A stretch of DNA of 8,566 nt, taken from the NCBI GenBank assembly GCA_015493425.1, contig WGDG01000099.1, forward strand, positions 1 to 8,566, written 5' to 3'. The stretch comes from Sulfurovum sp. (GTDB lineage: Bacteria; Campylobacterota; Campylobacteria; Campylobacterales; Sulfurovaceae). A model generated the notes under the pieces. The model did not search any database. It was not told where the DNA came from and was given only the letters and a program-made list of their open reading frames with translations. This document shows, piece after piece, positions 1-5,820 of this stretch. The position numbers were made by a program, and so were the translations under genes. Positions within the stretch are counted from its first letter, which is position 1. Each line of letters begins with the position of its first letter.

Positions 1-1503
1 CTTCAGAACAGAATGGTACGCCGTATCTTCAAAGCACTGGATGATGACGACATCGCATCGTTCGAAAAGCAGATGCACGATATTTTTGCACAGGGATGGC
101 AGGAGATCGGCAAACTGGATGACAGGCATCATGAGTATGAAGAGATATTGAAGCAAAAGCCCAAAAACCGCTTGACAAAGCAGGTTCAGCAGAATATTCG
201 TGAGTTTTTTGCGCTGCTGGAGATCAACAGTGATATATTGCGCTATTTTTCAGACAACACCAGAAAGCTCTACCGAAGAAACAAGTATGCAAAACTGCAT
301 ATTCTCAAACCGGCACTCTACATAGAAGATGTTCCGGAAGTCAGGCATCTCAACAAAATGCTGCTGCCGTACGGATTGAGTGTGACAAAACTGCTGCTGA
401 TGCTGTGTATTACGCTGGTAATTGCATTTGTCCGTAAAGTACTCATCGGAGTAGTAGAGAAATTGTTGCTACGTATGCGTGTGGTAGGTTCCTATGCAAA
501 AGAGGTGCTCGATGATATTCGTACGCCCATATCGCTGCTATTGCTGCTTATCAATCTGCAGTTGATCCTTTTTATTTACCATGAGTTCAGTTACGATGAG
601 TCAAGTGCCAGAGTTTTTGGCATATGCTACTCCATCATTATTACCTATATTATTTTCCGTACACTGAACAGTGTTGCAAGGGTAAAACTTGAGCATATCG
701 ACCAGTCACAAAAAAAAGTCAAAAGCGAGCTTTTCAATATTACGATTAAAATTGTCAATTTTATCGTGATCATTATCGGTTTTCTTTTTGTGATGCACTT
801 TGCAGGTGTCAACCTTACCGCCGTACTCTCCGGACTTGGTATCGGCGGTTTTGCCGTTGCCCTTGCAGCAAGGGAGAGTCTTTCGAATTTCTTTGGAACC
901 ATATCTATCCTTGTCAGTGAAATCTTTTCCCAGGGAGACTTGATAGAAGTAGACGGCCGTCTGGGGAGTGTTGTTGAAATTGGCTTGCGTGTGACAACCA
1001 TCCGAACGCCTGACAATGCACTTATTGCCATCCCCAATGCAACATTGGCAAATAAAGAGGTACTTAACTGGAGCAAACGGGTGGTAGGACGACGCATCAA
1101 GATGAAATTGACAGTGACCTACGAAGCAGACAGAAAAGCCCTTCAAAAAGCGGTAAAAGAGATACGCCAAATGTTACAGACCCATCCGGATATTGCAACA
1201 GATAAAACAGACTATAAAGAAGAATTCAAAAAGAGCCCGAAACTTGTCTCCAAGGAGGATGCACTCGGTGTCAAGCGTACGCTACTGGTTTATTTGGATG
1301 AATTCGATACGTTAGGGGTCAGTATTCTTGTCAGTGCATTTAGCAAATCAACGGGATGGGATGAGTGGCTGCGTGTCAAAGAGGATGTAATGTATAAAAT
1401 TATGGAGATATTTGAACACAATGGTTTGAAATTTGCCTATCAAACGATTACGATTGGGAGATTAGAAGAGAATTGCGAGGTAAGTCATGATCAAAAATAC
1501 TAA
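1..1503 (+). CDS. MscS-family mechanosensitive ion channel (5' end unresolved)
   Basis: An inner-membrane channel of the small-conductance mechanosensitive (MscS) family, which releases solutes on hypo-osmotic shock. The frame is open to base 1; the first ATG is at 13 with no ribosome binding site in the 12 bases before it, so the true start probably lies upstream. Counting from that ATG (496 aa), residues 1-115 are charged and helical, and hydrophobic segments lie near 121-145, 172-192, 201-218 and 245-264. The pore helix follows at about 270-298, with the Gly/Ala-rich SGLGIGGFAVALAARESLSN signature. The MscS beta domain is at about 300-355 (QGDLIEVDGRLGSVVEIGLR, then IPNATLANKEVLNWS), followed by an alpha/beta C-terminal domain. 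The first 115 residues and extra membrane segments make it larger than E. coli MscS, like the MscK/YbdG-type paralogues. Its stop overlaps the next gene by 17 bases, so the two are probably co-transcribed. The family is secure; the physiological role is not known. Confidence 0.9.
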   Translation, partial: LQNRMVRRIFKALDDDDIASFEKQMHDIFAQGWQEIGKLDDRHHEYEEILKQKPKNRLTKQVQQNIREFFALLEINSDILRYFSDNTRKLYRRNKYAKLHILKPALYIEDVPEVRHLNKMLLPYGLSVTKLLLMLCITLVIAFVRKVLIGVVEKLLLRMRVVGSYAKEVLDDIRTPISLLLLLINLQLILFIYHEFSYDESSARVFGICYSIIITYIIFRTLNSVARVKLEHIDQSQKKVKSELFNITIKIVNFIVIIIGFLFVMHFAGVNLTAVLSGLGIGGFAVALAARESLSNFFGTISILVSEIFSQGDLIEVDGRLGSVVEIGLRVTTIRTPDNALIAIPNATLANKEVLNWSKRVVGRRIKMKLTVTYEADRKALQKAVKEIRQMLQTHPDIATDKTDYKEEFKKSPKLVSKEDALGVKRTLLVYLDEFDTLGVSILVSAFSKSTGWDEWLRVKEDVMYKIMEIFEHNGLKFAYQTITIGRLEENCEVSHDQKY

Positions 1504-2605
1504 GTTGTTGTGGTGTGTTACGATCTATGCCATGATGACAATGGCACTATTGGGGGGAGGAAAGATTGACAAGCCTTCAAAGCAGGAAGAGATTCGTGAC
1601 ACGATTGTCGTACACGGTATGGTATTGCATGGACGGGTTATGGGGCTCGGTTCTGAAAGACTTGCATTCAAGCTCAACTATGCAGAGGGTATCAATCATA
1701 TCAAATACAGCGATATCGAATCAATTCACACCAAATACAACTACCATATCTCCTACAAGCGTATCGAGACGGAGGGACGTGTCGTTGCCATAGAGGATGG
1801 GAAATACCTCAAGGTTATCGACAGTGAAGGCCATGCCCGTACGATCAAGATTGCCGACATCGACAATTTCGTGATGTCGGTACAGGATGATGATTCGTTC
1901 GAGAACCGTATTCGAAACAGGTTCCCCTACACCAAGGGAACGATGGCACTTGGTTTTGAAATAGAAAACGGCAGCAACAAGAAGAACAAGGTTGATGTGC
2001 TTATTAACTCCCGGTACAAAAAAGCGGAGAGTGAGCTGGTCTTCTATTTCGACTATGCCTATGAGACGACAGAGACAGAAAATACAGAAAAGGTGCAAAA
2101 TAAAGATGAGTTGGCAACCTTTCTCACCTATAAGTATCACAAAACCAACCATGATTTCTATTATACGACGATCGCAGCAGAGTATGACAAGCCAAGACAT
2201 ATTGAAAGTCAGTTCGTCCCGTCTGTGGGGTACGGCTACCGTTTCAAGTTCGGAAAATCGAAGTGGCTTGAACCCTCCATCGGTATCGGGTACGCGACGA
2301 TCAACTATACAGACTCCTACCAGGATAAGCGGTTTGCTGTCGCAGCACTCAACCTCTTTGGCAAGTATCAGTGGGAGGAGGTTCCTCTTTTGCGTACACT
2401 TATCGTAGACGGTTTTATGCTTTACTATCCCGGACTTGACTATGAAAAAGACTGGATCATGCGATCCAATCTCAACTTCACAGTACCGCTTTTTGATTTC
2501 TTTTCGGTAAAGCTGGCATTTGATTTCATCAATGACAGCAACCCGAACCCGGAGGTGGGGAATAACAAAACGACCACAAAACTGCTCTTTGGAGTCGATT
2601 TCTAA
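1487..2605 (+). CDS. DUF481-type predicted outer-membrane beta-barrel protein
   Basis: A 372-residue exported protein resembling the DUF481 family of salt-stress-associated outer-membrane proteins. The start at 1487 overlaps the channel gene by 17 bases and has a GAGG ribosome binding site at 1477-1480. Residues 1-24 form a hydrophobic signal-like segment with a cleavage region near the Gly-Gly-Gly. Residues 35-130 look like a small beta-rich domain with a repeated 'G-x-V' pattern (HGRVMGLGSERLAFKL, later EGRVVAIEDGKYLKVID). From about 145 to the end, alternating aromatic strands separated by short polar turns suggest a barrel, and the protein ends in Val-Asp-Phe, the terminal aromatic expected for outer-membrane barrels. 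The overlap with an MscS channel suggests an envelope or osmotic role, but that is inference. The molecular function is unknown. It appears unrelated to the heme genes downstream, which have their own promoter just past its stop codon. Confidence 0.75.
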   Translation: MIKNTKLLWCVTIYAMMTMALLGGGKIDKPSKQEEIRDTIVVHGMVLHGRVMGLGSERLAFKLNYAEGINHIKYSDIESIHTKYNYHISYKRIETEGRVVAIEDGKYLKVIDSEGHARTIKIADIDNFVMSVQDDDSFENRIRNRFPYTKGTMALGFEIENGSNKKNKVDVLINSRYKKAESELVFYFDYAYETTETENTEKVQNKDELATFLTYKYHKTNHDFYYTTIAAEYDKPRHIESQFVPSVGYGYRFKFGKSKWLEPSIGIGYATINYTDSYQDKRFAVAALNLFGKYQWEEVPLLRTLIVDGFMLYYPGLDYEKDWIMRSNLNFTVPLFDFFSVKLAFDFINDSNPNPEVGNNKTTTKLLFGVDF

Positions 2606-2612
2606 CATTCTC

Positions 2613-2654
2613 TTGTTCTGTATCAAGTTCGGAAAATGGAAAAGTTGTTATGAT
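2613..2654 (+). promoter_or_regulatory. FNR/DNR-type class II promoter of the cytochrome c-nirJ operon
   Basis: TTGT-TCTGTA-TCAA at 2613-2626 matches the FNR/DNR consensus TTGA-N6-TCAA in 7 of 8 defined positions. Exactly 22 bases later comes TATGAT (2649-2654), 5 of 6 to TATAAT. The same spacing occurs at the two perfect boxes in this window. With +1 seven bases after the hexamer, the box centre is at -41.5 and +1 is base 2661, the A of the cytochrome ATG. No -35-like hexamer is needed for an activator-dependent promoter of this kind. This is inferred from sequence; the mismatch makes it the weakest of the three. Confidence 0.6.
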
Positions 2655-2660
2655 GCTGGT

Positions 2661-2987
2661 ATGAAACAGAAACAAGTATGGATTTTTGTAATAGCAGGAT
2701 TGCTGTGGGGGGCTTCACAGCTTCCCGGTGCCGATGGCAAAAAGGTTTTTGAAACCTACTGCTGGGGGTGTCATCATCAGACAGCCATGGCGTTTGGCCC
2801 GCCCTTTGTGAAGATTGCCCAAAAACGGAGTGCCGAAGAGATACAGGCGATGATCACCGACCCTGAAGCAGTCTCGAAAGTGTTTGGCTACAAGCGTAAT
2901 GCGATGCCGGCTTTCAAACTGAATCAGGAGGAGCTTGACGCGATTACGCGTTACATCCTCTCCTATAAGAATGTAAAGGTACAGTAG
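2661..2987 (+). CDS. Small periplasmic c-type cytochrome, NirC/cytochrome c55X-like
   Basis: A 108-residue monoheme class I cytochrome c. Residues 1-24 are a signal peptide (Lys/Gln start, hydrophobic core to about 18, cleavage likely after PGA), placing it in the periplasm. The heme-attachment motif CWGCH is at 34-38, and Met82 in NAMPAF is the probable sixth ligand. The rest shows the usual helices, with the C-terminal one around LDAITRYILSYK. Its stop is followed directly by the nirJ ATG, so the two are one operon. Small cytochromes of this size beside nirJ are commonly NirC (cytochrome c55X), which is thought to donate electrons to cytochrome cd1 or help in late heme d1 maturation; NirC is therefore the best guess, but a generic electron-carrier role cannot be excluded. 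The start at 2661 is chosen because the signal peptide begins there. No convincing ribosome binding site precedes it, which fits the predicted leaderless transcript. Confidence 0.85.
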   Translation: MKQKQVWIFVIAGLLWGASQLPGADGKKVFETYCWGCHHQTAMAFGPPFVKIAQKRSAEEIQAMITDPEAVSKVFGYKRNAMPAFKLNQEELDAITRYILSYKNVKVQ

Positions 2988-4121
2988 ATGTTTAGACTCT
3001 CCAACCTGCTAAACTCCGTTGTCGAAGGCAAACCCGCAAGAGTACTTGACGGATCAATCGCCATCTGGAACTTTACCAACCGGTGCAATCTCAGCTGTCT
3101 GCACTGCTACTCCAAGGCTGACCTCGATGCGGTCGATACGCTGACAACTGAAAATGTCATGGAGACACTGCCCAAGCTCAAAGCCAACGGTGTGAAGTTT
3201 CTCATCTTCTCCGGAGGGGAACCGCTGACCCGCAAAGACCTCTTCGATATTGCAGCGCGATGCAGGGAGCTTGGGATCGTTACCTATCTTTCGACAAACG
3301 GGCTCTATGTCAAAACCTCCAATGCCGAGAAGATCCTCGATACCTTTGACTATATCGGTATCAGCATCGACGGTTCACCCGAAGTGCATGACAGGTTTCG
3401 CGGGCTCAAAGGGTCGTTTGTAGAGTCGATGAAGGCGGTTGATCTGCTCAACAGTTACGGCAAAACCAAAGTGGGCATCCGCTTTACCATTACCAAAGAT
3501 ACCTACGATGACCTGCGTTTCATCTTTGAACTGGCAGAGACGCATCACATTCCCAAGATCTACATCTCCCACCTGGTCTACAGCGGGCGCGGGCTGGAGA
3601 ATCTGGAGATGGATCTGAGCAAAGAGCAGCGTATTGCCGCGGTGGAATACATTCTGGACAAAGCCTTCGAGTATCACGAAAGCGGAAAAGATATTGAGAT
3701 CGTTACGGGAAATATGGAGATGGATGCCATCCTCTTTTACAACCGTTTCAGGGAAAAGTACCCTGAACATGCCGAAGAGATGCTGCGTCGGCTCAAAGCA
3801 TGGGGCGGTAACTCTGCCGGACGCAAGCTGCTCAACATTGACAGTGAAGGATTTGTTAAACCAGACCCCTTCTTCCCGGTGAAGATAGGCAATATTCTGC
3901 ATCAGGATTTCTCGGATATCTGGACGAACGAGCCGAACGAGCTGCTTCAGAAACTGCGTGTTCATCCGCGCGAACTCGGCGGAAAATGCAGAGACTGCCG
4001 CTATCTTGACATATGTAATGGCGGATCGCGCAGCAGGGCGTATGCGATCTATGGTGATATGTGGGCGGAAGATCCGTCGTGCTATCTGAACGATGTTCGG
4101 ATAGCACGAATTGATGATTGA
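2988..4121 (+). CDS. nirJ: Radical SAM heme d1 biosynthesis protein NirJ
   Basis: NirJ is a cytoplasmic radical SAM enzyme of heme d1 synthesis that acts on 12,18-didecarboxysiroheme, removing propionate side chains. The 377-residue length is typical. The [4Fe-4S]/SAM motif C-x3-C-x2-C is at Cys33, Cys37 and Cys40 (TNRCNLSCLHCYSKAD), and the SAM-binding GGEP is at 76-79. A SPASM-like second cluster motif lies at the C-terminus: Cys334, Cys337, Cys343 and Cys365 in the GKCRDCRYLDICNGG...SCYL arrangement characteristic of NirJ and the related AhbC/AhbD proteins. The related heme-pathway enzymes AhbC/AhbD are the main alternative; the cytochrome upstream and a fused NirDL-type decarboxylase nearby favour heme d1. 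The ATG directly follows the cytochrome stop codon, with an AAAGGT-like binding site inside that gene, suggesting translational coupling. The stop TGA is followed at once by an in-frame TAA. The last codons lie inside a 15-bp inverted repeat. Confidence 0.92.
   Translation: MFRLSNLLNSVVEGKPARVLDGSIAIWNFTNRCNLSCLHCYSKADLDAVDTLTTENVMETLPKLKANGVKFLIFSGGEPLTRKDLFDIAARCRELGIVTYLSTNGLYVKTSNAEKILDTFDYIGISIDGSPEVHDRFRGLKGSFVESMKAVDLLNSYGKTKVGIRFTITKDTYDDLRFIFELAETHHIPKIYISHLVYSGRGLENLEMDLSKEQRIAAVEYILDKAFEYHESGKDIEIVTGNMEMDAILFYNRFREKYPEHAEEMLRRLKAWGGNSAGRKLLNIDSEGFVKPDPFFPVKIGNILHQDFSDIWTNEPNELLQKLRVHPRELGGKCRDCRYLDICNGGSRSRAYAIYGDMWAEDPSCYLNDVRIARIDD
4077..4109 (+). repeat. 15-bp stem-loop across the 3' end of nirJ
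   Basis: The arm TCGTGCTATCTGAAC (4077-4091) pairs with GTTCGGATAGCACGA (4095-4109) around a three-base loop GAT. Fourteen pairs are Watson-Crick and one (4087-4099) is G-T, so the RNA could form a long continuous hairpin. It lies inside the coding sequence, covers the codon of the conserved Cys365 and ends 9 bases before the stop codon. No T tract follows on either strand, so it is not a canonical intrinsic terminator. A role in mRNA processing or in protecting the cytochrome-nirJ part of the transcript is possible, but inferred. Confidence 0.6.
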
Positions 4122-4187
4122 TAATGGAGGATGGAAGATGATAGCTAAATATACAGAGTGTGTAAGCACGCACCGAAAAGGATAATG

Positions 4188-4919
4188 ATGGGCAAGGTTT
4201 ATTTGACAGGAGCAGGTCCCGGAGATATTGATCTTCTGACGGTAAAGGCGTTGCGTGTGGTGCAACAGGCAGATGTGATCATTTACGACCGACTGGCCAA
4301 TCCCGATATTCTGGTGCAGGCAAAAGAGGGATGTGAATTTATCTATGTGGGCAAAGAAGATTCGCATCATACAATCCCGCAGGATGAGATCAATGAGATC
4401 ATTTACCAAAATGCACTCAAACACAAGAATGTCGTACGTCTTAAGGGCGGTGACCCGCTGGTATTCGGACGCGGCGGTGAAGAGGGTATGTATTTGCGGG
4501 AACGCGGTATTGAGTTTGAGTTTATTCCCGGCGTTACTTCAGCCATTGCCGTGCCCGAGTATGCAGGTATTCCTGTTACCCACCGGGGCGTGACGGTTTC
4601 TTTCAGAGTTGTCACAGGTCATGAGTCAAGAAAAGAGAAGTCACAGATTCCATGGGAGAATTACAAGACAGACGATACGATCATATTTCTGATGGGGCTG
4701 CACAATCTTGACAAGATCACGCAGAAGCTCATTGAAATTGGAAAACCCAAAGACCATCCGGTTGCCGTTATCAGCAAAGGGACGACACCTGAGGAAAAAA
4801 CCGTTGTCGGTACCCTTGAAGATATATACGAAAAAGCCAAAGATCTTCCTACCCCTGCACTGATTGTGGTGGGAGAAGTTGTGAAACTTCGTGATCAATT
4901 AAACTGGTTTGAGTGTTAG
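4188..4919 (+). CDS. cobA: Uroporphyrinogen-III C-methyltransferase (SUMT)
   Basis: This cytoplasmic enzyme uses two SAM molecules to methylate uroporphyrinogen III at C2 and C7, giving precorrin-2, the entry point to siroheme and heme d1. The 243-residue protein shows the family motifs in order: GAGPGD at 8-13, YDRLANP at 33-39, the SAM-binding block GGDPLVFGRGGEE at 87-99, and IPGVTSAIAVPEYAGIPVTHRG at about 113-134. The ending PALIVVGEVVKLRDQLNWFE is also typical of SUMT. It is a stand-alone methyltransferase, not fused to a CysG-type dehydrogenase; that activity is encoded separately at 6946-7518. The ATG at 4188 is preferred because AAAAGG (4176-4181) is six bases upstream; ATG 4185 and GTG 4158 are in-frame alternatives. 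It follows nirJ by 66 bases and probably shares its transcript. Homologous methylases for cobalamin synthesis differ at the later motifs, so the SUMT assignment is firm. Confidence 0.93.
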   Translation: MGKVYLTGAGPGDIDLLTVKALRVVQQADVIIYDRLANPDILVQAKEGCEFIYVGKEDSHHTIPQDEINEIIYQNALKHKNVVRLKGGDPLVFGRGGEEGMYLRERGIEFEFIPGVTSAIAVPEYAGIPVTHRGVTVSFRVVTGHESRKEKSQIPWENYKTDDTIIFLMGLHNLDKITQKLIEIGKPKDHPVAVISKGTTPEEKTVVGTLEDIYEKAKDLPTPALIVVGEVVKLRDQLNWFEC

Positions 4920-4943
4920 GCATCAGTATATCGGAGAGCTTTT

Positions 4944-4977
4944 ATCTTAGATAGTGTATAGTACACTATTCCAAGAT
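4944..4977 (+). promoter_or_regulatory. Long dyad (candidate operator) over the regulator promoter
   Basis: A perfect 8-bp inverted repeat, ATAGTGTA (4951-4958) and TACACTAT (4962-4969), has a three-base centre TAG. It is flanked by a second pair of arms, ATCTT (4944-4948) and AAGAT (4973-4977). A -10-like TATAGT lies inside it at 4957-4962, which would start transcription near 4969, about 20 bases before the regulator ATG. A protein bound here would cover the promoter, so repression, perhaps autoregulation, is the simplest reading. It is not a TTGA-N6-TCAA box. It could also fold in RNA at the end of the cobA transcript, but no T tract follows. Confidence 0.5.
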
Positions 4978-4988
4978 GAGGTGTGTAT

Positions 4989-5690
4989 ATGTTTAAACTT
5001 GAAGAGATCCCTATTTTCTCTGCATTGGGAGAAAAGTATATCAAAGAGCTTCAAGATATTATTCATATCAAGCGCTTTACAAAAGAGAGTATTGTTTTCT
5101 ACGAAGGAGATCAGAGCGATTACCTTCATATTCTGATGGAGGGGAGTGTCAAGCTTTACAAAACTTCTCCCAAAGGTTCACAGGTACAGATTAACCGTTT
5201 CGCTGCACCGGGGCTCATTGCCGAATTTGCAGTCTTTGAGAAAGAGCCTTTCCCTGCCACCTGTGAATTCGTTACCGATGGCGCTATCGGGCTGCTGCAT
5301 TTTGACAAACTTTACGAATATCTCAACCAGCCGGAATTCTCCCTTGAACTGCTCAAATCCCTGACAGGAAAGGTCAGTCTGCTTTCTGCCCTTGTGCACA
5401 AAGAAACCATTCTCTCTTCCGAAGCAAAAGTCGCTGATCTTATGCTCAAGAAGGTTACTATCTTCAATCGCCTCAAAAATAACGAGATCGCTTCCATTCT
5501 CAATCTTACCCCCGAAACCTTTTCACGTATTTTGACAAAGATGAAAAAAGAGGGGATCATTAAGATAGAAAGCCATAAACTGCATATCCTTGATCAGGAT
5601 GCCCTGATGGCGATCATTGAGAACAATACCATCAAGACCTGTACCAACTGTATTGCGGATTTTAAAGAGCAGATAGGGTATAAAGATTAA
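4989..5690 (+). CDS. Crp/Fnr-family transcriptional regulator, DNR/NNR-like
   Basis: A 233-residue cytoplasmic DNA-binding regulator. Residues 10-110 form a cyclic-nucleotide-binding-type beta-roll (FYEGDQSDYLHILMEGSVKL), about 115-145 the dimerisation helix, and 146-200 a winged helix-turn-helix. The recognition helix reads TPETFSR, giving Glu176, Ser179 and Arg180, the E-x-x-S-R pattern that FNR and DNR proteins use to read TTGA half-sites. The N-terminal cysteine cluster that holds the oxygen-sensing [4Fe-4S] in FNR is absent; the only cysteines are Cys92, Cys218 and Cys221. This resembles DNR/NNR-type regulators, which respond to nitric oxide, probably through heme. The ATG at 4989 has GAGG at 4978-4981; GTG 4983 would add two residues but sits too close to that site. 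Lying between heme d1 genes, it is the likely controller of the boxes at 2613, 6874 and 7515. The effector is not shown by the sequence. Confidence 0.85.
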   Translation: MFKLEEIPIFSALGEKYIKELQDIIHIKRFTKESIVFYEGDQSDYLHILMEGSVKLYKTSPKGSQVQINRFAAPGLIAEFAVFEKEPFPATCEFVTDGAIGLLHFDKLYEYLNQPEFSLELLKSLTGKVSLLSALVHKETILSSEAKVADLMLKKVTIFNRLKNNEIASILNLTPETFSRILTKMKKEGIIKIESHKLHILDQDALMAIIENNTIKTCTNCIADFKEQIGYKD

Positions 5691-5706
5691 AATTAGGAAT
5701 TTTGGT

Positions 5707-5727
5707 ATGCTTTCCATCGGAAAGCAT
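5707..5727 (+). terminator. Stem-loop after the regulator gene, weak terminator candidate
   Basis: ATGCTTTCC (5707-5715) pairs perfectly with GGAAAGCAT (5719-5727) around the loop ATC, 17 bases after the regulator stop codon. It is followed by TTGCT, so the T tract expected of an intrinsic terminator is short. Its position between convergent genes supports a termination or 3'-end role for the + strand transcript. Confidence 0.45.
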
Positions 5728-5740
5728 TTGCTACCTGTAG

Positions 5741-5762
5741 GGTGCTGTCCCCTGACAACACC
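5741..5762. repeat. Second stem-loop in the convergent intergenic region
   Basis: GGTGCTGTC (5741-5749) pairs with GACAACACC (5754-5762), 8 of 9 positions, around the loop CCCT. It follows a small perfect palindrome CTAC-CT-GTAG at 5731-5740. No T tract follows on either strand. It could serve as a 3'-end structure for either convergent transcript. The rest of the gap (5763-5820) is AT-rich and contains two TATAAT strings (5765 and 5786) with no gene or matching -35 sequence. Confidence 0.4.
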
Positions 5763-5820
5763 AATATAATAAGTATTCGTTAGAGTATAATTTTGAGCGA
5801 CAAGACTTCAATCTTATTTT

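Noticed and set aside
1566..1580. TTGA and TCAA separated by 7 bases, resembling an FNR box
   Set aside because: The spacing is 7 rather than 6, and it lies inside the DUF481 coding sequence with no suitable gene start downstream.
1721..2626. Long open frame of about 300 codons on the minus strand opposite the DUF481 gene
   Set aside because: It is a shadow of a well-supported + strand gene with signal peptide, ribosome binding site and family features; the antisense protein has no recognisable domain.
4158..4187. Upstream GTG as the start of cobA
   Set aside because: It would add ten residues not typical of the family, whereas ATG 4188 has a well-spaced AAAAGG site and begins directly with the first SUMT strand.
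3375..4424. Long open frame on the minus strand opposite nirJ and the start of cobA
   Set aside because: It spans two clear + strand genes with catalytic motifs and the gap between them; its translation shows no domain.
5765..5791. Two TATAAT strings on the + strand that could be promoters
   Set aside because: No -35 sequence or activator box at a usual distance, and they point into the 3' end of the opposite-strand decarboxylase gene. AT-rich chance matches are likely.
5793..5811. TTGA and TCAA in the convergent intergenic region
   Set aside because: The half-sites are 11 bases apart and no gene start follows on either strand.
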